From: Gemmobacter lutimaris
GTDB lineage: Bacteria; Pseudomonadota; Alphaproteobacteria; Rhodobacterales; Rhodobacteraceae
NCBI RefSeq assembly: GCF_003570715.1
Contig: NZ_QXXQ01000005.1
Coordinates: 124,001 to 188,000 of the forward strand
Reading direction: 5' to 3'
DNA length: 64,000 bases
Under the pieces are notes generated by a model. It was given only the letters and a program-made list of their open reading frames with translations. It ran no database searches and had not been told where the DNA came from. Positions 1 to 8,587 of the stretch are shown here, one piece after another (the first letter of the stretch is position 1; every line of letters begins with the position of its first letter). The translations under genes were made by a program, and so were the position numbers.

Positions 1-171
1 CGGGCCTTCGCCGCGCGCCTCGTCGCCGATTTCGGCATCAAGCCGGGCTTCGTCCATGTCGGCGAACATGACATTGGCACCCTTGTCAACGAAATGGCGC
101 GCGATGGCGCGGCCGATGCCATTGGCGGCGCCGGTGACGATGGCGGTTTTTCCCTGAATGGAAAGCGACAT
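1..171 (-). CDS. SDR family oxidoreductase (N-terminal part, cut by window edge)
   Basis: The reverse strand encodes the first 57 residues of a short-chain dehydrogenase/reductase and then runs off the window. The N-terminus has the Rossmann glycine motif TGAANGIG around residues 14-21, preceded by the usual hydrophobic strand (KTAIVTG). An acidic residue pair (ADMD) ends the second strand, which in this family usually indicates an NAD(H)-preferring enzyme. The catalytic Ser/Tyr/Lys lie outside the window, so the substrate cannot be named. It is followed upstream by the RsmC-like gene on the same strand, with only 19 nt between them. Confidence 0.85.
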   Translation of the reverse strand, partial: MSLSIQGKTAIVTGAANGIGRAIARHFVDKGANVMFADMDEARLDAEIGDEARGEGP

Positions 172-190
172 GAGGAGGAGCCCTTTCTGC

Positions 191-1174
191 CTAGCGGCGG
201 CTGGGGTAGGAGGCACGGACAAGCCGGAACGCGCCATCGCCGCCGATCTCCTCCACTTCCCGGAACGCTGCGCGCAGGGCGGGATCATAGGGGAGATGGC
301 GGTTGGCGACCAGCCAAAGCGTGCCGTCGGGCGCAAGCATCTTTGCCGCAGCCCGGAGGAAGGCGAGGCCGAGGCCGGGATCGGCCTCGCGTCCGGTGTG
401 GAAGGGCGGGTTGCAGACCACGGCGCCCGCCAGATGCGGCACCTGCCAGAGCCGCGCATCGGCCCAGTGGAAATGCGCGCGCGGGTCGGCGATGTTCAGC
501 CGCGCGCAGTCCAGCGCGGCGTGGTCGGCCTCGACCAGATGCAATTCCTTTACCCCGTCACGGGCAAGGATGGCGCGGGACAGGTAGCCCCAGCCAGCAC
601 CCAGATCGACCACGCGCGAAGGGAATTTGGCGGGCAATACTTCGGCCAGCAGGATCGAACCACGATCCGGCCCGTCGGCGGAAAACACGCCGGGCAGGGT
701 GGTGAAGCCGTCAACCTGCTGCGGGCGGGCGGACCAGTCCGACAGATCCGGGCCGGAAGGGAAGGCGGCGATCTTGCCATGGGCCTTGGCCAGCGCCTCG
801 CCCAGATCCACGCGGGCGCGCAGGTCTTTCAGCAGCGTGTCAATGCCATCGGTCTTTTGCCCGTCAAGGATGACTGGGGCGCCGGGCGGCAGATGGGCGC
901 AGGCAGTGGCGACCAGCGCGCGGGCTTCGGCCCGCACGCGTGGCACGCAGATCAGGGCTGCGGCATAGCTGCCCTCCGGCGCGGTGGTGCAGGCATAACC
1001 CAGCCCCGCGAAATGATCGTGATCGGGGCGGAAGCCGGTGATGACCTGCACCTGCGCCTTGGGCAGGGCTGACAGGTCGTCGCCCGCGCGTGGGCGGAAA
1101 ACGGCAATGCGCCCCTCGGGCGGCAGGGCAATCGCGCCGGTATCCAGCGCAAGCTCAAGACGGGTGGAACGCAT
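191..1174 (-). CDS. class I SAM-dependent methyltransferase, RsmC-like
   Basis: A 327-residue protein with the two-part layout of RsmC, the 16S rRNA guanine-1207 N2-methyltransferase. The N-terminal half is a degenerate methyltransferase-like domain. The C-terminal half is catalytic, with SAM motif I VVDLGAGWGYLS (about residue 190) and the NPPF motif IV in VCNPPFHTG, which is typical of enzymes that methylate an exocyclic amino group of guanine or adenine. Length matches the family (about 330-350). The exact rRNA target is inferred from family. It lies between clpS and the SDR gene on the same strand and may be co-transcribed with them. Confidence 0.8.
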   Translation of the reverse strand: MRSTRLELALDTGAIALPPEGRIAVFRPRAGDDLSALPKAQVQVITGFRPDHDHFAGLGYACTTAPEGSYAAALICVPRVRAEARALVATACAHLPPGAPVILDGQKTDGIDTLLKDLRARVDLGEALAKAHGKIAAFPSGPDLSDWSARPQQVDGFTTLPGVFSADGPDRGSILLAEVLPAKFPSRVVDLGAGWGYLSRAILARDGVKELHLVEADHAALDCARLNIADPRAHFHWADARLWQVPHLAGAVVCNPPFHTGREADPGLGLAFLRAAAKMLAPDGTLWLVANRHLPYDPALRAAFREVEEIGGDGAFRLVRASYPSRR

Positions 1175-1202
1175 GGGCGGCCCCTCGGGGCCTTGTCCTC
1201 TC

Positions 1203-1523
1203 TTATTCCTTCTCCATCGTGCATTGCAGCGGATGCTGATGCCGACGCGAGAAATCCATCACCTGCGCGACCTTGGTTTCGGCCACCTCGAACGAGAACA
1301 CACCGACAACGGCGAGGCCCTTCTTGTGGACCGTCAACATGATCTCGAACGCCTGTGCATGATTGAGGCCGAAGAAGCGTTCAAGGATGTGCACCACGAA
1401 TTCCATCGGCGTGTAATCGTCGTTCAGCAGCAGCACCTTGTACATGGGCGGCCGCTGGGTGCGGGTCTTGGCCTTCGTCAGGATCGAGGCTTCGGATCCG
1501 GGCCCGTCGTCTTTGTCGGACAT
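1203..1523 (-). CDS. clpS: ATP-dependent Clp protease adaptor ClpS
   Basis: A 106-residue ClpS adaptor, which delivers N-degron substrates to the ClpA(P) protease. The core has the motif [17 protein letters not shown], where the Asn-Asp pair contacts the N-terminal residue of the substrate, followed by the helix with the conserved histidine region and the strand [12 protein letters not shown]. The chosen start gives MSDKDDG..., with a flexible acidic tail as usual. A start 21 nt further upstream is possible but gives an atypical extension. No clpA lies in the window. Confidence 0.95.
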   Translation of the reverse strand: MSDKDDGPGSEASILTKAKTRTQRPPMYKVLLLNDDYTPMEFVVHILERFFGLNHAQAFEIMLTVHKKGLAVVGVFSFEVAETKVAQVMDFSRRHQHPLQCTMEKE

Positions 1524-1652
1524 GAGAAAGGGGCGCAGGGTCAAGGGTCGCTCCGGCAGGTTCGGCGGATTCGTGATGGAAAGAGATTATAGCGCAAAGC
1601 AGCGGCGCGAAAAGGGGCTGGCGAATCCGGGGGGCGGCGTTACCTTCGTCGG

Positions 1653-2357
1653 ATGGAAAAACTGACGCTGATCGGCTTCGATGCCGATGACACGCTTTGG
1701 CAAAACGAGACCTTCTTTCGCCTGACGCAGGACAGGTTCGAGACGCTTCTGGCCGATCATGCCGCCGCCGATCATCTGCATGAACGGCTGCTGGCGGCAG
1801 AGCGGCGCAATGTCGGTCAGTATGGTTTCGGGGTGAAAGGCTTCACGCTTTCGATGATCGAAACCGCCATCGAGGTGACCGAAGGCCGTGTGCCCGCCAC
1901 CGTCATTGCCGAACTGATCGCGGCCGGGCGTGAGATGCTGTCGCATCCGATCGAGCTTTTACCTCATGCGCGCGAAGCGGTGACGGCTGCGGCTGATGCC
2001 GGGTTCCGCGTCATGCTGATCACCAAAGGCGATCTGATGGATCAGGAACGCAAGCTTGCGCAATCCGGCCTTGGCGATCTGTTCGACGCGGTGGAGATCG
2101 TGTCGGACAAGACCGCGCCGGTCTATGCCCGGCTGTTCGCACGCCATGGCGTCGCCCCCGAGTCGGCGATGATGGTCGGCAATTCGCTGAAATCCGATGT
2201 CCTGCCGGTGATCGAAACCGGCGGCTGGGGGGTGCATGTGCCACATGGCCTGACCTGGGCGCTGGAGCGCGCGGATCCGCCGACCGGCCACGCGCGGTTC
2301 CGCGAATTGACCGATCTTTCGGCGCTGCCGGGGCTGTTGACGCGACTTCTCGCATGA
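1653..2357 (+). CDS. HAD superfamily hydrolase
   Basis: A 234-residue haloacid-dehalogenase-type phosphatase. Motif I is DADDTLW near the N-terminus (residues 10-16), with the nucleophile Asp and the acid/base Asp two residues later. Motif II is the LITKGD strand in the middle, and the conserved Lys is in SDKTAPVY. Motif IV is MVGNSLKSDVLP, with an Asp for magnesium. An alpha-helical cap follows motif I. The substrate is unknown; phosphoglycolate-type and nucleotidase-type members share this layout. It stands alone, divergent from clpS, so the 129 nt between the two genes should hold both promoters. Confidence 0.85.
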   Translation: MEKLTLIGFDADDTLWQNETFFRLTQDRFETLLADHAAADHLHERLLAAERRNVGQYGFGVKGFTLSMIETAIEVTEGRVPATVIAELIAAGREMLSHPIELLPHAREAVTAAADAGFRVMLITKGDLMDQERKLAQSGLGDLFDAVEIVSDKTAPVYARLFARHGVAPESAMMVGNSLKSDVLPVIETGGWGVHVPHGLTWALERADPPTGHARFRELTDLSALPGLLTRLLA

Positions 2358-2539
2358 TCTGGTGGTGCCTTTGCGCGGGGCCCACCACATATCGCTATGG
2401 CTTCTGAACAACGCCGCAAAAGTGGTTGAATTTCCGGGGTTTCCGGCGCCGATACCCTGTGTTAGCCTTCGTCAAAAGCCCCGGACTACACGGGGCAGAC
2501 GATACCGAGGCAGATAACAATAAGGCGAGGGACAAGGAC

Positions 2540-4192
2540 GTGGCTTCACGACTTGGGCAGTTCGTTCGCAACTTCACCCTGATGGCGGTTTTCATCGTGG
2601 TCGCGGCCTGTTCCGCGACCCGGCCGACTCCGTCAGGCGCGGCGCCTTACGCCGCCTATGTGATGGATGCGCGCACCGGCGAAACGCTTTACCAGACCAA
2701 TGCGGATACCCGTCTGCATCCGGCCTCGTTGACCAAGATGATGACGCTGTACATCGCCTTCGAGGCGGTGGAGCGCGGCGAAATCAGCCTCGACAGCATG
2801 GTCACCATCTCGAAACACGCCGCGAACGAGCCGCCCTCGCGCCTTGGGCTGAAGCCGGGGCAGAAGATCGCGCTGCGCCACCTGATTCGTGCGGCCGCCA
2901 TCAAATCGGCGAATGATGCGGCCACTGCCATCGGCGAGGCTGTCGGCGGGTCGGAGGCGAATTTCGCCAAGCGGATGAACCGCACCGCCAAGGCGATCGG
3001 CATGACCAACACCACCTTCCAGAACGCCAATGGCCTGACCCGCTCGGGTCATATGTCCACCGCGCATGACATGTCGGTGCTGGGGCGTCGCCTGTTCTAT
3101 GATTTCCCGCAATATTACAACATTTTCTCGCGGCGCGAGACGGATGCCGGTGTGCGGGACGTGCTTTCGACGAACCGCAAGTTCCTTGACAGCTACAAAG
3201 GCGCGGACGGTATCAAGACCGGCTTCACCAATGCGGCGGGCTTCAACCTGACCGCTTCGGCCGAGCGGAATGGTGTGCGCATCATTGCGACCGTTTTCGG
3301 TGGCACCTCGACCGCGCAGCGCAACGCCAAGATGGCCGAGCTTCTGGACCTCGGTTTTGCCAAGGCCCGTCCGGGGGCCAAGGTGCAGCCGCCAGCACCG
3401 CCTGCCTATCAACAGCCCGAAGTGCCTGCCGCCCCGGCACAGGATATGCTGGTGGCTGATGCCGCAGGGGGCCGTATGTTGGGGGCGAAGACGATTCGTG
3501 TCCGCACCACAATTGCGAAATCGCCGATGCCACGCGCCCGTCCGGGGGCTGCGGAGGAAGAAATCGTGGTGGCCGAGGTAAAGGCGCTTCCGGCGGCTTC
3601 TCCTGATCCGGCCGTTGAGGCGGCGGTGGATGCCGTGGCCGAACGGATTGCCGCCGAAGTTGCGGTGGCCGCGATGCAGGACAGCATCGCCGATGCACTG
3701 GCTGCGGCCGGGGCCGACGCTCCGGGAATCGCCATGGCCGAGGCCGATACCGGCCTGCCCGAGATCACCGATGGCAGCGTGATGACGCTGGCCGCTGCCG
3801 TGGCGGTGCCGCAGTCTCCCGCGCCCAAGGCCAAACCCGCGCATGTGCCGACGGTCATCCATACCGCCACACCGGCGGAAGGCGAGGTGGTGGAAAAAGT
3901 CGCCGCACGCGTGACCCCGACTCCGGTCGAGGTGGTGACCCGCATTTCCACTTCGGGCGGGCGCCACTGGGGGGTGAATATCGGGCGCTTCGCCAGCCGT
4001 GGCGCGGCCGAGCGCGCGTTGATGCAGACCATGTTGTCGGAAGGCGCCACGCTGAACGAGGGGCTGCGCAAGATCGTGCAGAAACCCACGGGTTTTGACG
4101 CCAATTTCATGGGGCTGAGCCAGAAACAGGCCGAGCTTGCCTGCCTGCGGCTTCAGGCGCGTGGCACGCAGTGCTTCACCCTCGGGCCGTAA
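2540..4192 (+). CDS. D-alanyl-D-alanine carboxypeptidase (DacA/PBP5-type) with C-terminal SPOR domain
   Basis: A 550-residue secreted or lipid-anchored low-molecular-weight penicillin-binding protein that trims peptidoglycan side chains in the periplasm. The hydrophobic N-terminus ends in VVAACSA, a possible lipobox. The three active-site motifs are in order: SLTK (SxxK nucleophile), SAN and KTG (GIKTGF). A long Ala/Pro-rich, charged linker follows. The last ~75 residues (HWGVNIGRFASRGAAERAL onward) form a SPOR domain that binds denuded glycan at the septum. The GTG at 2540 was chosen because a purine-rich GAGGGACAAGG precedes it and it puts the hydrophobic segment near the N-terminus. An ATG 114 nt upstream is in frame but gives a polar extension. 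Confidence 0.88.
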   Translation: MASRLGQFVRNFTLMAVFIVVAACSATRPTPSGAAPYAAYVMDARTGETLYQTNADTRLHPASLTKMMTLYIAFEAVERGEISLDSMVTISKHAANEPPSRLGLKPGQKIALRHLIRAAAIKSANDAATAIGEAVGGSEANFAKRMNRTAKAIGMTNTTFQNANGLTRSGHMSTAHDMSVLGRRLFYDFPQYYNIFSRRETDAGVRDVLSTNRKFLDSYKGADGIKTGFTNAAGFNLTASAERNGVRIIATVFGGTSTAQRNAKMAELLDLGFAKARPGAKVQPPAPPAYQQPEVPAAPAQDMLVADAAGGRMLGAKTIRVRTTIAKSPMPRARPGAAEEEIVVAEVKALPAASPDPAVEAAVDAVAERIAAEVAVAAMQDSIADALAAAGADAPGIAMAEADTGLPEITDGSVMTLAAAVAVPQSPAPKAKPAHVPTVIHTATPAEGEVVEKVAARVTPTPVEVVTRISTSGGRHWGVNIGRFASRGAAERALMQTMLSEGATLNEGLRKIVQKPTGFDANFMGLSQKQAELACLRLQARGTQCFTLGP

Positions 4193-4221
4193 GGCCGCGT
4201 CTTCGCTTGCGGATCGGATCG

Positions 4222-4253
4222 CCTCCGGGCAGGTTTGAAACCTGACCCGGAGG
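4222..4253 (+). terminator. stem-loop overlapping the next gene's Shine-Dalgarno
   Basis: A near-perfect inverted repeat, left arm 4222-4236 and right arm 4238-4253 with a single bulge, is followed by TTTCGTTT. It looks like the terminator of the carboxypeptidase gene. Its right arm ends in CGGAGG (4248-4253), the only Shine-Dalgarno candidate for the FAH gene that starts at 4263, so it may also control that gene's translation. Confidence 0.6.
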
Positions 4254-4262
4254 TTTCGTTTC

Positions 4263-4940
4263 ATGGACTACGTTTTCCCGCCCGCGCCTGTGTCCAGCCT
4301 GCCCGTGCAGGGCATGGATGCCCGTTTCCCGGTGCGCCGCATTTTCTGCGTCGGGCGCAACTATGCCGAGCACGCGCGCGAGATGGGGCATGACCCGGAC
4401 CGCGAACCGCCGTTCTTCTTTACCAAGCCTGCTGATGCGTTGGTGCACGACGGGATGCAGATCGCCTATCCGCCCGCGACGGCGGATCTGCATCACGAGG
4501 CGGAGCTGGTGGTGGCCATCGGCAAGGGCGGTGCGGGGATTGTCGCGGCGCAGGCGCTGGATCATGTGTTCGGCTATGCGGCAGGGAATGACCTGACGCG
4601 CCGCGACATGCAGGCGGTGGCCAAGGCGGCGCGGCGCCCTTGGGATATGGCGAAGGGCTTTGATGCCTCGGCGGTGGTCGGGACCATCGTGCCGGGGCAG
4701 GCGGTGCCGCAGGGCGCGATTCGTTGCCTTGTCGCGGGGGCGCTGCGGCAGGAGGCTGCGCTGGCGGACATGATCTGGCCGGTCGCGGATGTCATCGCGC
4801 ATCTGTCGGGGTTGGTGCGGCTGGAGCCGGGTGATCTGATCATGACCGGCACACCTGCCTGGGTTGGTGCCATTGCGCGGGGCGAAACCTGTGTGGTGCA
4901 GATAGATGGCTTGCCGCAGGCGGCGGTGACGGTGATCTGA
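4263..4940 (+). CDS. fumarylacetoacetate hydrolase family protein
   Basis: A 225-residue single-domain FAH-family enzyme, the class that hydrolyses or decarboxylates beta-diketo acids (fumarylpyruvate hydrolase, oxaloacetate decarboxylase-like). Visible family features are the opening strand FCVGRNYAEHAREMG, the FFFTKPADALV segment, the acidic metal ligands in HHEAELVVAIGKGG, and the substrate loop GDLIMTGTPAWVG near the C-terminus. Length matches the fumarylpyruvate-hydrolase-like branch. The substrate is not proven. It is a single gene between two hairpins, convergent with the aruI-like gene. The start overlaps the region of the upstream stem-loop. Confidence 0.85.
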   Translation: MDYVFPPAPVSSLPVQGMDARFPVRRIFCVGRNYAEHAREMGHDPDREPPFFFTKPADALVHDGMQIAYPPATADLHHEAELVVAIGKGGAGIVAAQALDHVFGYAAGNDLTRRDMQAVAKAARRPWDMAKGFDASAVVGTIVPGQAVPQGAIRCLVAGALRQEAALADMIWPVADVIAHLSGLVRLEPGDLIMTGTPAWVGAIARGETCVVQIDGLPQAAVTVI

Positions 4941-4949
4941 AACCGGGGG

Positions 4950-4982
4950 CCTTTGCCGGGGGCATCGAACCCCCGGCAAAGG
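4950..4982. terminator. bidirectional terminator between convergent genes
   Basis: A perfect 13-bp inverted repeat (4950-4962 and 4970-4982, loop of 7) lies between the 3' ends of the FAH gene and the aruI-like gene. The GC core is flanked by an A/T-containing CTTTG edge. It can serve both strands. Confidence 0.7.
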
Positions 4983-5016
4983 CATTGCCATGGAAGGCGG
5001 TGGCCGGTCGCCGGGA

Positions 5017-6591
5017 TCAGGCGACGCGAATTTCGATCAGGCGCGGGCCGGTGCAGGGGTGTTGCAATGCCTTGGCGAGTTCGGTCGGGGTGTTTGCAAT
5101 GCTCTGGAACGGCAGGTCGCAGGCGGCGGCGAAGGGCTCCATTCGCAGGGGAGAGGGGGAGCAGCCGATGACCTCCATCCCCGCGCCGGTCATCGCCTCG
5201 GCGATTTCGCGGAAGCCGGCGTTGTTCCAGACGAGGAAGGTGACGGGCAGCTTTTCATCCACTGCGGCGCGCAGTTCACCGGGTGAGAATTGCAGCCCGC
5301 CATCGCCGATCAGGCAGACCACGGGCGTGCCGGGGGCGGCGAGGGCCGCGCCGATGGCGGCGCCGGGGCCGAAGCCCAGTGCACCATAGCCTGTGGCGGC
5401 GTTGAACCATCCGCCAGCACGGTCATGGTCGTAATAGAGGTTCCCGGCATAGACCGGCTGTGTGCTGTCGCCGACCACGATGGCGCAGGGCATGGCGTCG
5501 CGCAGTGCCTCCAGCATGGCGAGTTGATGCGGCATGTCGGGGTTCAGGCCCGCGAGTTCCGCCCGTGCCGCCGCGCGGGTCGCCGCGGCCCGTTCCGCGC
5601 CGTTACCCTTGCGCGGTGGGATGGCAGTGGCGAGTTCGGCCAGCGTGGTGGCGGCATCGGCGGCGAGGGTCATGCCCGCTGCGTGACGGGCCAATTGGTC
5701 GGGGCAGAGGTCAATGCGGATCATGGTGGAAAGATCCGGCAGGCCGCCACGCACATACATGTCATAATCGGTAGGGCCAAGCTCGGTGCCGACGGCCAGC
5801 ACCAGATCCGCCCCGGCGATCAGCGCGCGCGTGGCGTCGAGCGAAGGCGAGGCGGGCACGGTCAGGGCATGGTCGTGCATCAACCCGCGGGCATTGGTGG
5901 TTTGCACCACGGGCGCGTCCAGCGCCTCGGCCAGTGCGCGCAAGGGCGCCTCGGCGCGGCGGGCGCCGCCACCGACAAGGATGACCGGGGCTTTGGCGGC
6001 GGAAAGGCGGGTGATGGCAAGGGCCAGCGTCTCGGGTTCCGGTGACAGCGGGCGCCGGGGAGGGGCCGGGCGCGGCACTGTGGCGGGCAGCGGCATCACA
6101 TCGGTCGGCACTTCGATATGCACCGGGCCGGGCCGGCCGGAGGTCAGTGCGGCGAAGGCGCGGTCGAGCACGGGTTCCACCATCTCGGGTGCGGTGATCT
6201 GGAAGCTGGGGCAGAGTGTGCGCACCATGCCCGCCTGATCGGGCAGTTCGTGCAGCAGGCCATAGCCGCTGCCGAGGCTCGCCCGCCGGTTCACGCCGGA
6301 AATGACGAGGATCGGCACCGAATCGGCCCGTGCCTGTGCCATGGCAGTCAGCGCGTTGGTCAGGCCGGGGCCGGTGATGACGAAGGCCACGCCGGGCTTG
6401 CCAGAAACGCGGGCATAGCCATCGGCCATGAAGACGGCGCCTTGTTCATGGCGCGGCGTGACATGGCGGATGCCGGAACCGGCGAGGCCACGGTAAAGCT
6501 CGATCGTGTGGACGCCGGGGATGCCGAAAACGGTATCGACGCCGCGCTGTTTCAGACCCAGGACGAGGGCCTGGCCGGTGGAAAGAGGCAT
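5017..6591 (-). CDS. aruI: thiamine-diphosphate enzyme, 5-guanidino-2-oxopentanoate decarboxylase-like (AruI)
   Basis: A 524-residue ThDP-dependent enzyme of the acetolactate synthase superfamily. The N-terminal PYR domain has VFGIPGVHTIELYRGL and the catalytic Glu in RHEQGAVFMADGYAR. A central nucleotide-binding-like domain follows, then a C-terminal PP domain with the GDGG...N motif (VCLIGDGGLQF followed by VWNNAGF). The N-terminal sequence resembles the AruI type, which decarboxylates 2-ketoarginine to 4-guanidinobutyraldehyde in the arginine transaminase pathway. The gene directly upstream encodes an AruH-like aminotransferase, which makes that substrate and supports the assignment. General acetolactate-synthase-like activity remains an alternative. 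Confidence 0.75.
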   Translation of the reverse strand: MPLSTGQALVLGLKQRGVDTVFGIPGVHTIELYRGLAGSGIRHVTPRHEQGAVFMADGYARVSGKPGVAFVITGPGLTNALTAMAQARADSVPILVISGVNRRASLGSGYGLLHELPDQAGMVRTLCPSFQITAPEMVEPVLDRAFAALTSGRPGPVHIEVPTDVMPLPATVPRPAPPRRPLSPEPETLALAITRLSAAKAPVILVGGGARRAEAPLRALAEALDAPVVQTTNARGLMHDHALTVPASPSLDATRALIAGADLVLAVGTELGPTDYDMYVRGGLPDLSTMIRIDLCPDQLARHAAGMTLAADAATTLAELATAIPPRKGNGAERAAATRAAARAELAGLNPDMPHQLAMLEALRDAMPCAIVVGDSTQPVYAGNLYYDHDRAGGWFNAATGYGALGFGPGAAIGAALAAPGTPVVCLIGDGGLQFSPGELRAAVDEKLPVTFLVWNNAGFREIAEAMTGAGMEVIGCSPSPLRMEPFAAACDLPFQSIANTPTELAKALQHPCTGPRLIEIRVA

Positions 6592-6610
6592 GATCTGCTC
6601 CGTTTGCTGC

Positions 6611-6675
6611 GGGGAGGGGGCGCTGCCCCCTCGCGCCTTCGGCGCTTACCCCCGGGATATTTGGACCAAGATGAA
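6611..6675 (-). repeat. dispersed intergenic hairpin repeat, copy A
   Basis: This sits between the aruH-like stop codon and the aruI-like gene. Read after the aruH stop it has the core TTCATCTTGGTCCAAATATC followed by a G-run, then a GCGCC/GGCGC hairpin (6633-6645) and a GAGGGGGC/GCCCCCTC hairpin (6614-6632). The same order of core and two hairpins recurs at 11696-11838 and 23450-23513. Confidence 0.75.
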
Positions 6676-6676
6676 G

Positions 6677-7864
6677 TCAGGCGGCATCGGCGCGGAAGCG
6701 CGCGGCGTGGCGGGCGATGCGGGTGCAGCCTTCGGCGATCACGGCGTCGGGCTGGCTGAGGGCGAGGCGCAGCCAGCCGGAAAGCGCGGCGCCGAAGCTC
6801 TCGCCCGGCATGGCGGCGACATGTTCGGCCTCAAGCAGGCTTTCGGCGAAGGCCTCGCCCGAGAGGCCGGTGGCGCGCACGTCGAGCAGGGCGAACATGC
6901 CGGCATCGGGGCGATGCACGCGCAGGCCCGCCACGCCGTCAAGCCGGTCATGGATCATGTCGGCGCGGGCGGCAAAGCGGGCGGCCATGCCGGGGGCGAC
7001 GGGTGAAGGATGGCTGATTGCCTGCGCCGTCATGTCGGCGATGAAGGGCTGGTTGCCGAAGAGCATGGTTTCCGACAGCGGCAGCAGGCGGGCGCAGAAC
7101 TCGGCCGGGCCGACGCACCAGCCCGAGCGGAAGCCGGGCGCCGCATGGGATTTGGAGATCGAGGCGCAGGCGATGCTGCGGTCGGCCAGTTCGGGCAGGT
7201 CGAGCGGCGAGGTGAAGGTGACGCCTTCGAAGACCAGATCCTCATAGACTTCGTCCGAGACGATCCAGAGGTCGTGGGCGCGGGCAATCTCGCCGATGGC
7301 GGCGATGTCCTCGCGCGTCAGCACCGCGCCGGTGGGGTTGTGCGGGGTGTTGAGGAAGATCGCGCGCGTGGCTGGGGTGATGGTTGCGGCGATATCGGCC
7401 GGATCGAGCCGGAAGCCGCGTTCGGGGCGCAGGGTTACCGGAACCGGCGTGGCGCCTGTGGCGCGGATCAGCCCTTCATAAGTGGCATACATCGGGTCGC
7501 CGACGATGACTTCGGCCCCCGCCTCGGCGATGGCCATGAAGACGGCGTAAAGCGTGGTCTGGGTGCCAGGAAAGCACATCACCTGTTCCGGGCCGATATG
7601 CCGCCCGCGCCGGGTGGAATAGCGCGCGGCCAGCGCCCGCAAGAGGCCCGGCTCACCCTGACCGTTGGAATAGCCGGTGCGCCCCGACAGCATGGCGCGT
7701 GCGGCGGTTTCCATCAGCTCGGGCGGACATGGCACGTCGGGTTCACCAATGGTGAATTCCAGCACGGCGATACCTTCGGCTTTCATGCGGCGGGCGCGGG
7801 CGTGAATTTCCCATTTGGCACCGCCCAGATCGGCAAGGCGTTCGGTCACGGAGGCGTATTTCAT
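6677..7864 (-). CDS. aruH: PLP-dependent aminotransferase, arginine:pyruvate transaminase-like (AruH)
   Basis: A 395-residue fold-type I class I/II aminotransferase. It shows the substrate loop FTIGEPDVPCPPELM, the conserved NTPHNPTGAVL (Asn contacting PLP), the SDEVYEDLVF strand with the PLP Asp, the Schiff-base Lys in SISKSHAAPG, and the Arg of FRSGWCVGP. Overall it is close to AruH of the arginine transaminase pathway, which makes 2-ketoarginine, although a broader aspartate/aromatic specificity cannot be excluded. Its start codon overlaps the TetR stop (ATGA), so the regulator, this gene and the decarboxylase are probably one transcript. Confidence 0.78.
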   Translation of the reverse strand: MKYASVTERLADLGGAKWEIHARARRMKAEGIAVLEFTIGEPDVPCPPELMETAARAMLSGRTGYSNGQGEPGLLRALAARYSTRRGRHIGPEQVMCFPGTQTTLYAVFMAIAEAGAEVIVGDPMYATYEGLIRATGATPVPVTLRPERGFRLDPADIAATITPATRAIFLNTPHNPTGAVLTREDIAAIGEIARAHDLWIVSDEVYEDLVFEGVTFTSPLDLPELADRSIACASISKSHAAPGFRSGWCVGPAEFCARLLPLSETMLFGNQPFIADMTAQAISHPSPVAPGMAARFAARADMIHDRLDGVAGLRVHRPDAGMFALLDVRATGLSGEAFAESLLEAEHVAAMPGESFGAALSGWLRLALSQPDAVIAEGCTRIARHAARFRADAA

Positions 7865-8514
7865 GGCGTTTCCTCTGTCGGAGCGGGGGGAAGGCTGGCG
7901 GCGAGATCGAAGCCAAGGATGGCGCCGACAGCTTCCAGCCCGATATGTTCGAGCTCGCCTGGCGCGAAGGCCTGCGGCAGGGCGCAACCCTCCAGCCATA
8001 GCCCGTCGATCACGCCGTTGCAGGCGATAGCCAGCGCACGCTGGCGAGCCGGATCGGCGGGGCCGGGCAGGGCCGCGATCAGCCCTTGCAGCAGGTCGCG
8101 GTAGCCGAGATAGGTCTCGGCATGGATTTCGGCCATTGCCGGATCAGAGCGCACCTGATGCAGGAACCCCGCCCAGAGGCCCATGCTGCGCGGGTCCACG
8201 ACCGGCGGGCGCAGGGCGGCGGCGACAAAGGCCGCGAGCCGCGCCGCCGGATCGGCGGGGGCTGCCCCCAGCACGGCGGCGTTTTCGGCGCTCATCCGCT
8301 GCATCAGCGCGCGATAGGCTTCGCGGGTCAGTTCCTCTTTTGTCTGGAAATAGTGGCGAATCAGGCCGGGCGTGACGCCCGCGCGATCGGCGATGGCGCG
8401 CACGGTGGCGGCCGTGGGGCCGCCTTCTGAAATCAGGTCAAGGGCGGCGGAAACCAGCGCATCGCGCCGCCGCTCTTCCCCCTCTCGCCTGAATTTCCGT
8501 CGTTCACCTTGCAT
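7861..8514 (-). CDS. TetR/AcrR family transcriptional regulator (BetI-like)
   Basis: A 217-residue one-component repressor. The N-terminal helix-turn-helix is TVRAIADRAGVTPGLIRHYF (about residues 37-57). The rest is a helical ligand-binding domain resembling the BetI branch (GLWAGFLHQVRSDP, then NGVIDGLWLEG near the C-terminus). It is the first gene of the operon with the AruH- and AruI-like genes and is divergent from the ABC transporter, with a 73-nt shared upstream region containing a dyad. Control of arginine or basic-amino-acid uptake and breakdown is the inferred role. Confidence 0.82.
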   Translation of the reverse strand: MQGERRKFRREGEERRRDALVSAALDLISEGGPTAATVRAIADRAGVTPGLIRHYFQTKEELTREAYRALMQRMSAENAAVLGAAPADPAARLAAFVAAALRPPVVDPRSMGLWAGFLHQVRSDPAMAEIHAETYLGYRDLLQGLIAALPGPADPARQRALAIACNGVIDGLWLEGCALPQAFAPGELEHIGLEAVGAILGFDLAASLPPAPTEETP

Positions 8515-8523
8515 GGGCGCCTC

Positions 8524-8543
8524 AATTATACACTTGCATAATT
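8524..8543. promoter_or_regulatory. candidate TetR operator in divergent promoter
   Basis: The inverted repeat AATTAT-N8-ATAATT (8524-8529 and 8538-8543) sits in the AT-rich centre of the region between the TetR gene and the ABC transporter operon. It is the obvious candidate site for the adjacent regulator. Its function is inferred only from position and symmetry. Confidence 0.5.
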
Positions 8544-8587
8544 ACAGGGATCGGGGCTTACTGCAATCACCCAGTGACGGAGTTCCG

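Noticed and set aside
158-1072. 304-residue open frame on the plus strand
   Set aside because: Antisense to the RsmC-like methyltransferase, with no recognisable domain.
3541-3900. Ala/Val/Glu-rich repetitive stretch in the DacA-like gene as a possible repeat array
   Set aside because: It is a low-complexity linker between the catalytic and SPOR domains, without a regular period.
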